Assembly (NCBI RefSeq): GCF_001424165.1
Contig: NZ_LMOJ01000001.1
Location: forward strand, 461,194-525,193
Reading direction: 5' to 3'
Length of the DNA: 64,000 nt
DNA from: Massilia sp. Leaf139
GTDB lineage: Bacteria > Pseudomonadota > Gammaproteobacteria > Burkholderiales > Burkholderiaceae_D
The position numbers and the translations under genes are program-made. This document shows positions 1 through 8,811 of this stretch, one piece after another. Position 1 is the first letter of the stretch. The number at the start of each line of letters is the position of its first letter. The notes beneath the pieces are model-generated. The model was not told the origin of the DNA and did no database searches. It worked only from the letters and a program-made list of their open reading frames with translations.

Positions 1-444
1 GCGCGCGTGGTTGCGGGCAGCTTCTGGGGCCGGCGCGCCCCGGTGGCGACCCTGTCCGACATGTTCTATGTCGACGTCAGGCTGAAGGCCGGCGCGCGCA
101 TCGCGATGCCGCCGGAGTACCCCGAGCAGGCCATCTATATCGTCGAAGGCCGGCTCGACCTTGGCCGCGACGGCGTCTTCGATTCCGGCCAGCTGGTGGT
201 GCTGAAACCCGGCGCCGAAGTGGTGCTGGGCGCGCCCGGGCCGGGGCCGACGCGCATCATGCTGCTCGGCGGCGAGCCGATGGACGGCCCGCGCTACCTG
301 TCCTGGAATTTCGTCGCCAGTTCGGAAGAGCGCATCGAACAGGCCAAGCGCGACTGGCAGGCCGGCGCCTTTCCCCAGGTGCCGGGCGAGACGGAATTCA
401 TTCCGCTGCCCGAGCAGCAGGGCAAGCCCGTGCGTTATCCATAG
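1..444 (+). CDS. Pirin family protein, C-terminal part (cut by window start)
   Basis: The reading frame is open from base 1 and ends at the TAG at 442-444, so the true start lies upstream of the window; the GTG at 7 is not a real start. The visible 147 codons match the C-terminal half of pirin-type bicupins: a second cupin barrel with a glycine-rich turn (EGRLDLGRDG), the segment LLGGEPMDGPRYLSWNFV, and a basic tail typical of the family (ERIEQAKRDW). Pirins are metal-binding cupins, some with quercetinase activity and some acting as redox-sensing cofactors. The metal ligands sit in the missing N-terminal half, so activity cannot be judged here. Confidence 0.85.
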   Translation, partial: ARVVAGSFWGRRAPVATLSDMFYVDVRLKAGARIAMPPEYPEQAIYIVEGRLDLGRDGVFDSGQLVVLKPGAEVVLGAPGPGPTRIMLLGGEPMDGPRYLSWNFVASSEERIEQAKRDWQAGAFPQVPGETEFIPLPEQQGKPVRYP

Positions 445-516
445 ATTATGGGTCGGTCGGCAAAGGCGTTGCAATCGAGGTAAGATTGAGCCTCATTTAT
501 TTCTGAGAGGCAATTC

Positions 517-1380
517 ATGAGCGCACAGCAAGCGATCGACGAGGTTCAACGCATCGCCGCTTTTTCCGACGGCGGCACGGGCGGCAACCCGGCCGGGGTC
601 TGGATCGGAGACAGTTTGCCGGCGGACGCCGTCATGCAGCAGGTCGCCCACGACGTCGGCTATTCGGAAACCGCCTTCGCCGCGCCTCAGGGCCAGGGTT
701 GGCGCGTGCGCTATTTCTCGCCGGAGTCCGAAGTGCCGTTCTGCGGCCACGCCACGATTGCGCTGGGCGCCGCGCTGGCTGCCAGCCGCGGCGACGGCGT
801 GTACGCACTGGCGCTGAACGATGCGGCGATTACGGTCGAGGGCCGGCAGTCGACCGCGCCCGACGGCGCCAAGCTGAGCTCGGCTGCGCTGCAGTCGCCG
901 CCCACGCGCAGCGCGCCGGCGCCCGCCGCGCTCGTCGACGAGGCCCTGGCGCTGTTCGGCTATGGAGCCGGCGACCTCGATCCGCGCATTCCGCCTGCGC
1001 TGACCCATGGCGGCGCCGACCACCTGGTGCTGGCCCTGCGCAGGCGCGCGCTGCTGGCGGCCATGCGCTACGAACTCGATGCGGGCCGGCGCTTCATGCG
1101 CGCGCATGGCCTCGTCACGGTCGTGCTGGCCTGGAGCGAAAGCGACACGCTGTTCCATACCCGCAATCCCTTCGCTTCCGGCGGCGTCTACGAGGATCCG
1201 GCGACCGGCGCCGGCACGGCTGCCCTGGCCGGCTACCTGCGCGACATCGGCTGGCCGCATGGCGGCGCCATCGATGTGGTGCAAGGCGAGGACATGGGCA
1301 TGCGTTCGCGCCTGCGCGCCGAGATCGGGGCGGAGGCGGGCGGCTCGATCCGGGTGTCGGGCACGGCGCGTTTCATGTAA
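517..1380 (+). CDS. PhzF family isomerase/epimerase
   Basis: The protein has 287 residues, the usual length for the PhzF / diaminopimelate-epimerase-like fold. Family hallmarks visible are the N-terminal GGNPAGVW, the SETAF segment carrying the conserved catalytic glutamate, FCGHATIALG, and the second-half motif DPATGAGTAALAGYL. PhzF-type enzymes catalyse proton shifts; PhzF itself acts in phenazine synthesis, but most relatives have unknown substrates and no other phenazine gene is present here. The ATG at 517 is preceded by a GAGAGG ribosome-binding site. It lies downstream of the pirin gene on the same strand and may be cotranscribed. Confidence 0.88.
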   Translation: MSAQQAIDEVQRIAAFSDGGTGGNPAGVWIGDSLPADAVMQQVAHDVGYSETAFAAPQGQGWRVRYFSPESEVPFCGHATIALGAALAASRGDGVYALALNDAAITVEGRQSTAPDGAKLSSAALQSPPTRSAPAPAALVDEALALFGYGAGDLDPRIPPALTHGGADHLVLALRRRALLAAMRYELDAGRRFMRAHGLVTVVLAWSESDTLFHTRNPFASGGVYEDPATGAGTAALAGYLRDIGWPHGGAIDVVQGEDMGMRSRLRAEIGAEAGGSIRVSGTARFM

Positions 1381-1385
1381 GGCTG

Positions 1386-1481
1386 CATGGATTTATCCAT
1401 GGAAACAAGGGCTTAATGCCGAGTTGATACCTCCGTTTACTGCTTAATCTGTAGCAGGGATTTGCTCGGAATTCATGAATT
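1386..1481 (+). promoter_or_regulatory. Intergenic palindromes upstream of the FeeM-like gene
   Basis: The AT-richer gap after the PhzF gene holds two perfect inverted repeats. The first is CATGGAT-TT-ATCCATG at 1386-1401, directly after the stop codon; it has no T-run and so is not a clear terminator. The second is the 12-bp palindrome AATTCATGAATT at 1470-1481, about 100 bp before the next start. The second could be a regulator site; no binding protein can be named. Confidence 0.3.
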
Positions 1482-1583
1482 GAGGGTAAAAAGCGCCTTT
1501 CCTTGAGGTTTAGGAAGTTTTTAAAAGATTGATAATGGTCAACACAGATGTCGTTAGCCAACTATCAACAAGGAACTCCCGTC

Positions 1584-2342
1584 ATGGAAATGCGCAACCC
1601 CGCCGTCCTCTCCGCCACCTTCTCGCGTCCGGAAATGTCCACCGAGCGCCTGCCATTTACCATCCGCCGGGTCGAGACCGAAGATAGCCTGAAGAAAGCC
1701 GTGGCCATCCGCCATGCGGCCTATGCGCGCCACGTACCGGAGTTCGCCCGCACCCTGGCCCTGCCGGAAGCCTGCGACTACGAAGAAGACACCGTCGTGC
1801 TGCTTGCCGAATCCAAGCTCGACGGCACGGCGCTGGGCACTGCGCGCATCCGCACCAATGTGCACCATCCGCTGCACATCGAGGAATCGGTTGTGTTGCC
1901 GCAGTGGCTGCAGGGCCGCGCCCTGGGCGAAGTCGAGCGCCTGGGCGTGGGCGAAGGCCGCATCGGCCGCATGGTGAAGGTGGCGCTGGTGAAGGCCTTC
2001 TTCGACTACTTCGAAAAGACCGGCATCGAATACGCGGTGATCGCCGGCCGCGCCCCGGTCGACCGCCAGTACGAACAGCTGATGTTCACGGACGTCTTCG
2101 GCGAAAAGGAAATGGTGCCGCTGGCGCACGCGGGCAACATGCCGCACCGCGTGATGGCCTTCGAGATCGCTACCGGCGAGCAGCGCTGGACGGAGGCGAA
2201 CCACCCGATGCTGAAGTTCTTCCGCCACACGCACCACCCGGACATCGATGTCGGCGTGGCACCGCGCCGTGGTATGGCGGCCACGCCGGCCGCCGTGCGC
2301 GCCCTGATTTTGGATCAGCAGGCCCAGCTGGCCGCCGCCTGA
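1584..2342 (+). CDS. N-acyl amino acid synthase FeeM-like (GNAT-fold) protein
   Basis: The protein has 252 residues from the ATG at 1584, which follows an AAGGA box with 8-nt spacing. A longer frame from 1548 lacks a ribosome-binding site. The pattern resembles the acyl-transferase fold shared by autoinducer synthases and the FeeM enzyme: an N-terminal strand leading into AVAIRHAAYARHV, a substrate segment AESKLDGTALGTARIR, the core GEVERLGV, and PVDRQYEQLMFTDVFGEKE near the C-terminus. FeeM-type enzymes join acyl-ACP-derived fatty acyl chains to amino acids. The acceptor amino acid is unknown. No companion acyl carrier protein or exporter is adjacent, so it appears to be a single-gene unit. 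Confidence 0.65.
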   Translation: MEMRNPAVLSATFSRPEMSTERLPFTIRRVETEDSLKKAVAIRHAAYARHVPEFARTLALPEACDYEEDTVVLLAESKLDGTALGTARIRTNVHHPLHIEESVVLPQWLQGRALGEVERLGVGEGRIGRMVKVALVKAFFDYFEKTGIEYAVIAGRAPVDRQYEQLMFTDVFGEKEMVPLAHAGNMPHRVMAFEIATGEQRWTEANHPMLKFFRHTHHPDIDVGVAPRRGMAATPAAVRALILDQQAQLAAA

Positions 2343-2409
2343 GCGAAATATTGCATGACAGCATCACGCGGAGCTTGTATCCTTACGGGGTGAAAACGCG
2401 CTGGCAGCA

Positions 2410-2428
2410 GGCTGGCGTTTTGCCAGCC
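2410..2428 (+). other. Hairpin just upstream of the GGDEF-EAL gene
   Basis: A perfect 7-bp stem (GGCTGGC, loop GTTTT, GCCAGCC) ends 14 nt before the ATG at 2443. No T-run follows, so it is not a standard terminator for the preceding gene. Its position in the leader, next to a start with no evident Shine-Dalgarno, could affect translation. Confidence 0.35.
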
Positions 2429-2442
2429 CGATTGACCAGCCC

Positions 2443-5382
2443 ATGCCCCAGCCGCCCAAGCCTGACCGACAACCGCAATCATCTTCTTTCGACCGCCTCT
2501 TGACGGCGGCCATGCGTCTGCTGTCGGTCTATTTGGTGCCGATCGGCGTCGCACTTGTCTCCATCCTGGCGCTGGTGTCCTGGAACAGTCATTACGTCGC
2601 CAACGACGACGTCGTCCTGCCGCTGCGCGTGGTCGCCGAGAAGGGCACGCCGCTCACCCCCGAGGCGGCCCTGCGCCAGCTAGCCCGCGTGCCCGGCGTC
2701 GAACGCTACGACACCCACCTTTCCGAAGCGCCCGTCTGGTTCAGCCTGCACAGCCACAACCAGGGCGAGGGGCGGCAAGTCATCGAATTCCCTTCGCGCC
2801 ACGCCATCGAGATCGCCTGCTGGGACGGCGCCACCCTGCAGGCGCTGGGCAGCGCCTCGCACGAGGCCGCCAGCGGCGCGCTGTCGGCGGCCAAGGCCGG
2901 CTTCGTGCTGCAGCCGCGCGTCCTGCCGGTCGAAGTGCTGTGCCGCGCGCGCTTCACGGGCCCGGCCCGCGTCAGCGCCGTGCAGTGGCCGGCCGAGGAG
3001 ATGACGCTCTCGATCCAGCAGTTCCACCGCAAGTCGGGCCTGCTCGACGGCGGCATGATCGTGCTCAGCCTGTTCATCCTGATCACCGCCCTCATCAACC
3101 GCCAGTTGCTCTACCTGCAGTTCGCCGTCTGGCTGATCCTGAACCTGCGCGTCGGCGCGATCTCGGCCGGCTGGGACATCCAATGGCTGGGCCAGACGCT
3201 GCCCCAGGACTGGCTGGCGCCGAGCCGGGCGATGACGACCGCGCTGTACGGCATCGCGACCATGACCCTCTACATGAAGCTGTTCGGCGCCGACCTCGCC
3301 AGCAGCCGCCTGGCCGCGCCGCTGCGCGTGGCCCAGGCGCTATGCCTGTGCCTGCTGCCGATGGCGATCCTGCTGCCGTTCGGGATCTACCTGCCGGTGA
3401 TGTGGCTGCTGGTGGCGCCGGGCCTGGCGCTGATGACCCTGGGCCTGTTCGGCGTCATGCGCCATACCCAGGCGCGCGTCGCGATGTGGTTCGCCGCCTC
3501 GTTTGCCGTCACCTTCCTCTCGACCCTGGCCGAGGTACTGTCGGCCGCGCTGGGCATGCGCGAGATGCTGGGCGTGGTCAACAGCGTCACGGCCGCGCTG
3601 GCCTCGAGCCTGCTGGCGGCGCTGGCGGTGGCCGAGCAGATGCGCCTGGAGACCCAGAAGCGCATCGCGGTCCAGGCCGAACTCGAACATGCCTACGAGG
3701 CGATGCCGGTCGGCCTGTTCACGCTCGACCTGCAGGGCGCCTTCCTGTCGGCCAATCCGGCCTTGAGCCGCATGCTCGGCTACGAGGTGCTGGCCCAGAA
3801 CCGCACGCTGTGGCAGCAGTTCTTCGCCGACGCCTCCTGGTTCCACCTGCGCGAACAGGTGCACCAGCAAACCACGACCGAGCTCGAACTCGCCGACCGC
3901 ACGGGCGAGCGCCGCTTCCTGGTGCGCGCGACGCTGGCGCATGGCCGCATCGAGGGCGTGCTGGAAGACATCACCGAAAAGACCAAGGCCACCGAGCAGC
4001 TGCAGTTCATGGCCAACAACGATCCGCTGACCCGCGTCTACAACCGGCGCGGCATCGAGAAGATGTTCGAGGGCGCGGCCACTTCGCTCGCGGCCGGCAA
4101 GCCGATGGCGATCGCGTATATCGACCTCGACCGCTTCAAACTGATCAATGACCTGTTCGGCCACGGCGCCGGCGACGAGGTGCTCAAGCAGGTGTGCGAG
4201 CGCATGGCCATGATGCTGGCCGGCGGTCAGCAGATCGGCCGCGTCGGCGGCGACGAATTCGTGATCGTCATGCCCGACACCGCCATCCCGCTGGCGTCGC
4301 TGATCTGCCGCGGCATCGTCGAGCGCATCGGCGGCACGCCATATCGGGTGGGCGACAAGGCCTTCCATGTGCGCGGCTCGGTCGGCCTGATCGAAGTCTC
4401 GAGCGGCATGCCGATGCGCGACGCGATCTCGGCCGCCGACCGCGCCTGCCGCGAAGCCAAGGACGCCAGTGACGGCCTGGTCGTCTACGAGCGCAACGCC
4501 TCCGCCTTCCACGAGCGCGAGGCCGAGCTGAACCTCGTCGCCAAATTGCAGGGGCCGAGCGCGACCGAGGGCCTGTTCATCGAGATGCAGCCGATCATGT
4601 CGCTGAAGAACCCGCACGACTCGCTCAACTTCGAGGTGCTGCTGCGCATGCGCGGCCCGGACGGGCGCATCATGCCGGCCGGCCCGCTGATCGGCGCGGC
4701 CGAGAAATGCGGCCGCGCGGGCATGATCGACCGCTGGGTGCTGAGTACGACTCTGGGCTGGATCGCCGACAATATCGGGCGCCTGCCGAACACCCGTTTC
4801 GTCTGCATGAACTTGTCCGGCGCCTCGCTCAACGACGAGCGTTTTGTCGCCGACACGCTGGAGATCCTGGCGCGCCACGTGCATGTGGCGGGCCGCCTGT
4901 GCATGGAGATCACGGAGAGCGTCGCCCTGCACGACCTCGACAACACGCGCCGCTTCATCGACCAGGTGCGCAACTTCGGCGTCAAGGTCGCGCTGGACGA
5001 CTTCGGCGCCGGCTATACCTCCTTCTCCTACCTGAAGGAACTGCCGGCCGACGTGCTGAAAATCGACGGCAACTTCATCGTCAACATCAACGCCCATCCG
5101 GCCAACGTCGCCATCGTCGAGGCCATCGTCAGCCTGGCGGTGAACCTCGGCATGAAGACGATCGCCGAGTGGGCGGAAGACGCGGCCACGGTGCAGACCC
5201 TGGCCGAGATCGGCGTCGATTACGTCCAGGGCTGGGCCGTGGCGCGCTCGCAGCCGCCGGAACGCCTCCTCACCGCCGCCTCGGCGGCCAGCTTCATCAC
5301 CGATCCGGAATTGCTGGAGATGCTGCCGAACCTTGGCAAGGGCGCGGCGCTGGATTTGCAGGGGTTTATGCGGCTGTACTGA
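2443..5382 (+). CDS. Membrane GGDEF-EAL protein with 7TM sensor and PAS domain
   Basis: A 979-residue cyclic-di-GMP turnover protein. Order: a TM helix at about 25-45; an extracytoplasmic sensing region to about 200; a cluster of about seven TM helices at 205-395 (7TM-DISM-like); a PAS domain at about 410-520; GGDEF at about 530-690 with an intact GGDEF signature at residues 602-606; and EAL at about 705-960. The EAL signature reads EVL (residues 731-733), a common variant in active phosphodiesterases. The other metal and catalytic motifs (MEITES, DDFGAGYTSFSYL, LKIDG) are present. Both synthesis and breakdown of c-di-GMP are possible; which dominates cannot be told from sequence. No clear Shine-Dalgarno precedes the chosen ATG. 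Confidence 0.9.
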   Translation: MPQPPKPDRQPQSSSFDRLLTAAMRLLSVYLVPIGVALVSILALVSWNSHYVANDDVVLPLRVVAEKGTPLTPEAALRQLARVPGVERYDTHLSEAPVWFSLHSHNQGEGRQVIEFPSRHAIEIACWDGATLQALGSASHEAASGALSAAKAGFVLQPRVLPVEVLCRARFTGPARVSAVQWPAEEMTLSIQQFHRKSGLLDGGMIVLSLFILITALINRQLLYLQFAVWLILNLRVGAISAGWDIQWLGQTLPQDWLAPSRAMTTALYGIATMTLYMKLFGADLASSRLAAPLRVAQALCLCLLPMAILLPFGIYLPVMWLLVAPGLALMTLGLFGVMRHTQARVAMWFAASFAVTFLSTLAEVLSAALGMREMLGVVNSVTAALASSLLAALAVAEQMRLETQKRIAVQAELEHAYEAMPVGLFTLDLQGAFLSANPALSRMLGYEVLAQNRTLWQQFFADASWFHLREQVHQQTTTELELADRTGERRFLVRATLAHGRIEGVLEDITEKTKATEQLQFMANNDPLTRVYNRRGIEKMFEGAATSLAAGKPMAIAYIDLDRFKLINDLFGHGAGDEVLKQVCERMAMMLAGGQQIGRVGGDEFVIVMPDTAIPLASLICRGIVERIGGTPYRVGDKAFHVRGSVGLIEVSSGMPMRDAISAADRACREAKDASDGLVVYERNASAFHEREAELNLVAKLQGPSATEGLFIEMQPIMSLKNPHDSLNFEVLLRMRGPDGRIMPAGPLIGAAEKCGRAGMIDRWVLSTTLGWIADNIGRLPNTRFVCMNLSGASLNDERFVADTLEILARHVHVAGRLCMEITESVALHDLDNTRRFIDQVRNFGVKVALDDFGAGYTSFSYLKELPADVLKIDGNFIVNINAHPANVAIVEAIVSLAVNLGMKTIAEWAEDAATVQTLAEIGVDYVQGWAVARSQPPERLLTAASAASFITDPELLEMLPNLGKGAALDLQGFMRLY

Positions 5383-5408
5383 CGGGTACGCGCTCCGAGC
5401 GTGCGTAC

Positions 5409-5510
5409 GCGTGGACGGTATCCCGTCCACGCATTCAACGAACACATTCCAAAGAGCCGGCGCGTGGGAGCACTGCTTACCGCACGCGTGGACGGCACAG
5501 CCGTCCACGC
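5409..5510. repeat. REP-like palindrome pair
   Basis: Two perfect inverted repeats share the same 10-bp arms: GCGTGGACGG-TATC-CCGTCCACGC at 5409-5432 and GCGTGGACGG-CACAG-CCGTCCACGC at 5486-5510, the latter followed by TACA. The same element recurs at 23.5 and 33.2 kb, always between genes. The pair lies between the 3' ends of two convergent genes. Confidence 0.8.
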
Positions 5511-5514
5511 TACA

Positions 5515-5919
5515 TTACTGGATCGTCGCCAGCGTCGGCCGCGCTGTGCGGTCGGCATCGATCAACAGCAACTGGGCACGCGCCGCCTTCAGGGTAGCGA
5601 CGTCGCGCGCCAGCGGGCGGTCGCGCTGCGGAACGCGGGGACGCCAGTTCTGCTGGTGCAGCATGGCCGGCGGCGCCTCGTAGCGCTGGACGGCGACCGG
5701 CTGCGCCTCCACGGGCACAGGCTCGCTGTCGACTGCCTGCGCGGGCGCGGCGTTGCTCACCAGGCGCGTGGCCCGGGTGCCGCTGGCGCAGGGCTGGTCG
5801 GTCAGGGTCACATGGCCGCCGGCGTCGACGCATTTCAGGATGTCGGAACCCGCCAGCACGGCGGGGGTGGCGGCTGCGGCCGCCAGGACAAGGCTCAGCT
5901 GGGCTGCTAGGCGCTTCAT
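5515..5919 (-). CDS. DUF4124 domain secreted protein
   Basis: A 134-residue protein from the ATG at 5919, chosen because GGAG lies 6 nt upstream; an alternative ATG at 5931 would add four residues. A Sec signal peptide (about residues 1-24, ending around PAVLAG) is followed by the short DUF4124 core with two cysteines (DILKCVDAGGHVTLTDQPC), then a low-complexity proline-rich tail. DUF4124 proteins are small periplasmic proteins, frequent in Betaproteobacteria, with no established function. The gene converges on the GGDEF-EAL gene, with the REP-like pair between them. Confidence 0.75.
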   Translation of the reverse strand: MKRLAAQLSLVLAAAAATPAVLAGSDILKCVDAGGHVTLTDQPCASGTRATRLVSNAAPAQAVDSEPVPVEAQPVAVQRYEAPPAMLHQQNWRPRVPQRDRPLARDVATLKAARAQLLLIDADRTARPTLATIQ

Positions 5920-6052
5920 GGCACGCTCCATCGATTCGATGGAACCATTGTCCCGGCCGAGGCTGTCTCAGTATGTTCGGTGCTTCACGGTGCGCGGACA
6001 TTGTCAAAAAAACCACGCATGAGCTCACTCAGCCTTTCATTCAGCCTTTCAC

Positions 6053-6433
6053 TCAGCCGCTCAGGGGCCGCTGGGCGACCAGCTGGAGCTCGACCAGGAA
6101 GCCGTAGTGCAGCGCCGGCACCGGCACCACCGCGCGCGCCGGTTTATGCGCGCCGAACACGCGCGCATACAGGGCGTTAAAGGCTGGCCAGTGCTCGACG
6201 CCGGCCAGGTAGGCCGTGCACTGCACGACGTCGCTGAAACCGCAGCCGGCCGCGCGCAGCACCTGTTCGCATTGCGCGAACACGGAATCGCACTGGGCCT
6301 CGAAGGAGGCGTCTGCGGCGACGCTGTCGCGCGCCGGCAGGATCCCCGACACCCACACCAGGCCGCCGGCCGCCACCGCCTGCGAATAATGCCCCGCGGG
6401 CGGCGGCAGTTCGCTCGACTGGATGAATTCCAT
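6053..6433 (-). CDS. RidA/YjgF/YER057c/UK114 family protein
   Basis: A 126-residue RidA-like trimeric protein. The family pattern is visible: GHYSQAVAAGGLVWVSG at the N-terminus, a mid-protein VVQCTAYL segment, and PARAVVPVPAL carrying the arginine that binds the substrate carboxylate. RidA hydrolyses the reactive enamine/imine intermediates released by PLP-dependent dehydratases. Its ATG shares one base with the stop codon of the upstream dehydratase (TGATG), so the two are very likely translated together and work in sequence. Confidence 0.88.
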   Translation of the reverse strand: MEFIQSSELPPPAGHYSQAVAAGGLVWVSGILPARDSVAADASFEAQCDSVFAQCEQVLRAAGCGFSDVVQCTAYLAGVEHWPAFNALYARVFGAHKPARAVVPVPALHYGFLVELQLVAQRPLSG

Positions 6434-7410
6434 CAGGCCACCAGTTGGGCGAAGCGGGACAGGTCGACGTTGCCGCCGCTGATCAGGATGCCGACGCGTT
6501 TTCCGGCTACCGGCACCACGCCGCACAGGGCCGCTGCGGCGCCCAGGCAGCCGGTCGGCTCGACCACCATCTTCATGCGCTCGGCGAAGAACTTCATGGT
6601 CTCGACCAGTTGCGCGTCGGTGACCGTGACGATGTCGTCGACGCGGCGCCGGATCACCTCGAAATTGTGTTCGCCCACATGCGTCACCATCGCGCCATCG
6701 GCGATCGTCTTCGGTACGCCGATGTGGACGATCTCTCCCTTGCGCAGCGACTGTTGGCCATCGTTGCCGGCTTCCGGCTCGACGCCGATCACCTTGCAAT
6801 CCGGAGATAAACTGCTGGCCGCCAGCGCGCAGCCGGCCAGCAGGCCGCCGCCGCCGAGTGGCACCAAGAGCATGTTGAGCGGGCCGGCCTCTTCGAACAG
6901 CTCCTTCGCCGCTGTGCCCTGGCCGCAGATCACGTCCGGATGGTCGTAGGGCGGAATCAGGGTCATGCCGCGCTCGTTCGCCAGGCGGGCCGCGATCTCC
7001 TCGCGGTTCTCGGTATAGCGATCGTAGAACAGGACTTCGCCGCCGTACTCTTTCGTCGCCTGGACTTTCAGGGCCGGCGCGTCGCTCGGCATGATGATAG
7101 TGGCCTTGATGCCGGCCAGGCGCGCCGAGAGGGCGATCGCCTGGGCATGGTTCCCCGACGAGAAGGTCAATACGCCGGCCGCGCGCTGGGCTTCGGTGAA
7201 GCGCGCGATCGCGTTATAGGCGCCGCGGAACTTGAAGGCGCCCATGCGCTGGTAGTTCTCGCACTTGAAGAAGAGCTGTGCCTTGGCGCGCGCGTCGGCG
7301 GTGGTGGAGGTCAGCACCGGCGTGCGGTGGGCGGCGCCTTGGAGGCGCGCGGCGGCCTGTTCGACGTCGCTATAGGTGAGGGTGGCGCTAGGTGTCACGA
7401 TATCGGTCAT
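6433..7410 (-). CDS. Threonine/serine dehydratase family PLP enzyme
   Basis: A 325-residue fold-type II PLP enzyme lacking the C-terminal ACT regulatory domain of biosynthetic IlvA. Visible motifs are the Schiff-base lysine in GAFKFRGAYN (about K60), the phosphate-binding glycine loop PLGGGGLLAG, and SSGNHAQAIA. The length and the GAFKFRG signature fit catabolic threonine dehydratases, threo-3-hydroxyaspartate ammonia-lyases and serine racemases, which cannot be separated by eye. It is followed, with a one-base overlap, by a RidA gene whose product would clear the aminoacrylate or aminocrotonate it releases. Confidence 0.85.
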   Translation of the reverse strand: MTDIVTPSATLTYSDVEQAAARLQGAAHRTPVLTSTTADARAKAQLFFKCENYQRMGAFKFRGAYNAIARFTEAQRAAGVLTFSSGNHAQAIALSARLAGIKATIIMPSDAPALKVQATKEYGGEVLFYDRYTENREEIAARLANERGMTLIPPYDHPDVICGQGTAAKELFEEAGPLNMLLVPLGGGGLLAGCALAASSLSPDCKVIGVEPEAGNDGQQSLRKGEIVHIGVPKTIADGAMVTHVGEHNFEVIRRRVDDIVTVTDAQLVETMKFFAERMKMVVEPTGCLGAAAALCGVVPVAGKRVGILISGGNVDLSRFAQLVA

Positions 7411-7428
7411 GGAATCGAGGGATGAGAA

Positions 7429-8811
7429 TTAAGGAGCGAGCGGCAGCGCCAGCTGCACCAGCAGGCCGCCGCCGTCGCGGTTACGCACGGTCAGTTCGGC
7501 GTTGTGACGGGTGACGACGCGTTCGACGATGGCCAGGCCCAGGCCCGCGCCGTTGGCCTGGCCGCGCGCCGTGTCGAGCCGCGTGAATGGTTTCAGGAGC
7601 TGGTTGATCTGGTCGTCCGGTACGCCGGGGCCGTGATCGGCGATCTCGACCACCGCACGCCGGCCCTGGGGCGTGGCGCGCACGTGGCAGGCGAAATCGA
7701 GCTGGGTGTAGTCCTCGCCGGGCGTGCGCGCATAGCGGCGCGCGTTCTCGACGACGTTGTTGATCACGCGGCGCAGATCCGTCTCGTTGCCGAGCACGCG
7801 CACGCCGTCTTCCAGGTCGGTGGTCACGCGCATGCCGGGCAGGCGCGTCGCGTGCTGGGCGCAGTCGGCCAGCAGGTGCGAGATCTCGACCTCGATGAAG
7901 CTGGCGGCCTCGGTCGGCTTGGCGTAGTCGAGGAACTGGCCGATGATGGCGTCCATCTGCGCGATATCCGATTGCATGCCTTCGCGCGCGTCGGTCGACA
8001 GGTTCGCCATTTCGAGTTCGAGCTGCATGCGCGCCAGCGGCGTGCGCAGGTCGTGCGAGATGCCGGCCAAAATCACGGCGCGGTCCTTTTCCACCTGCGC
8101 CAGGTCTTCGACCATCTGGTTGAAGCTGCGGTTCGCCTCGATGATCTCCTTCGAGCCTTTTTCCGGTAGCGGGGTGGGGCGCTCGCCCTTGGCAATGGCC
8201 CGCGCCGCAGCCGTCAGGCGCGCCAGCGGCAGGTTGATCAGGCTCGAGATGAAGGCGGCGCCCAGCAGGGACAGCACGCCCACCACGCTGGCCCAGCCCA
8301 GCCACTGGATGCGCGTCAGGCCGGCGATGCGTTCGCGTTCGAGCATCAGCCAGTACTGGTCGTCTTCGATGTTAAAGCTGATCCAGAAGCCCGCCATGCC
8401 GTTTACGCGGCTGGAAAAGCGGGTCTGGGCGCCGAGTTTTTCGCGCACGGCGGCGGCGATCTCGGGCATCAGGGGATTGGCCGGCGGCGGGTCGACCACG
8501 TCGGTGTCTTCGAGCGTGAAAATGCGCACGCCCTCGTTGGACACCAGTTCGAACATCAGTTCGCGCCGCAGTTCCGGCGCCGAGTGGGTCAGCGCCGCTT
8601 TCGTCAGCGTGACCACCGAGACCACCAGTTCCGCCGTCTGCTGCACCTGCGGGCCGCGCTGGAACACGTTGAGCATGCCGATCCATGAACCCATGGACAG
8701 GGTCGTGAGCAGCGACAGCAGGAAGAAGGTGCGCCAGAACAGGCCGCTCCTGGCCCAGCCCATGCGCTTGGCGCGCGCCGGGAGGAAGGATGCAAGCGAC
8801 GATGCGAACAC
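7429..8811 (-). CDS. envZ: Sensor histidine kinase, EnvZ-type
   Basis: A 460-residue membrane kinase. TM helices lie at about 25-47 and 168-193, flanking a periplasmic domain of about 120 residues. HAMP follows to about 235. HisKA carries the phosphorylated H253 (ISHDLRTPLARM). The ATPase domain shows an N box (NVVENARRYA), a G1 box (DHGPGVPDD) and a G2 box (GAGLGLAIV). It starts with GTG at 8811, sharing one base with the TAG stop of the response regulator gene. The layout matches EnvZ/OmpR pairs. The sensed signal is unknown; the symbol rests on architecture and partner. Confidence 0.85.
   Translation of the reverse strand: MFASSLASFLPARAKRMGWARSGLFWRTFFLLSLLTTLSMGSWIGMLNVFQRGPQVQQTAELVVSVVTLTKAALTHSAPELRRELMFELVSNEGVRIFTLEDTDVVDPPPANPLMPEIAAAVREKLGAQTRFSSRVNGMAGFWISFNIEDDQYWLMLERERIAGLTRIQWLGWASVVGVLSLLGAAFISSLINLPLARLTAAARAIAKGERPTPLPEKGSKEIIEANRSFNQMVEDLAQVEKDRAVILAGISHDLRTPLARMQLELEMANLSTDAREGMQSDIAQMDAIIGQFLDYAKPTEAASFIEVEISHLLADCAQHATRLPGMRVTTDLEDGVRVLGNETDLRRVINNVVENARRYARTPGEDYTQLDFACHVRATPQGRRAVVEIADHGPGVPDDQINQLLKPFTRLDTARGQANGAGLGLAIVERVVTRHNAELTVRNRDGGGLLVQLALPLAP

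Noticed and set aside
1548..1583. Longer N-terminus for the FeeM-like gene
   Set aside because: The upstream ATG has no ribosome site, while the ATG at 1584 has AAGGA with good spacing.
3340..5508. A 722-codon minus-strand open frame opposite the GGDEF-EAL gene
   Set aside because: Shadow frame with low-complexity composition; the plus-strand protein has intact domain motifs throughout.
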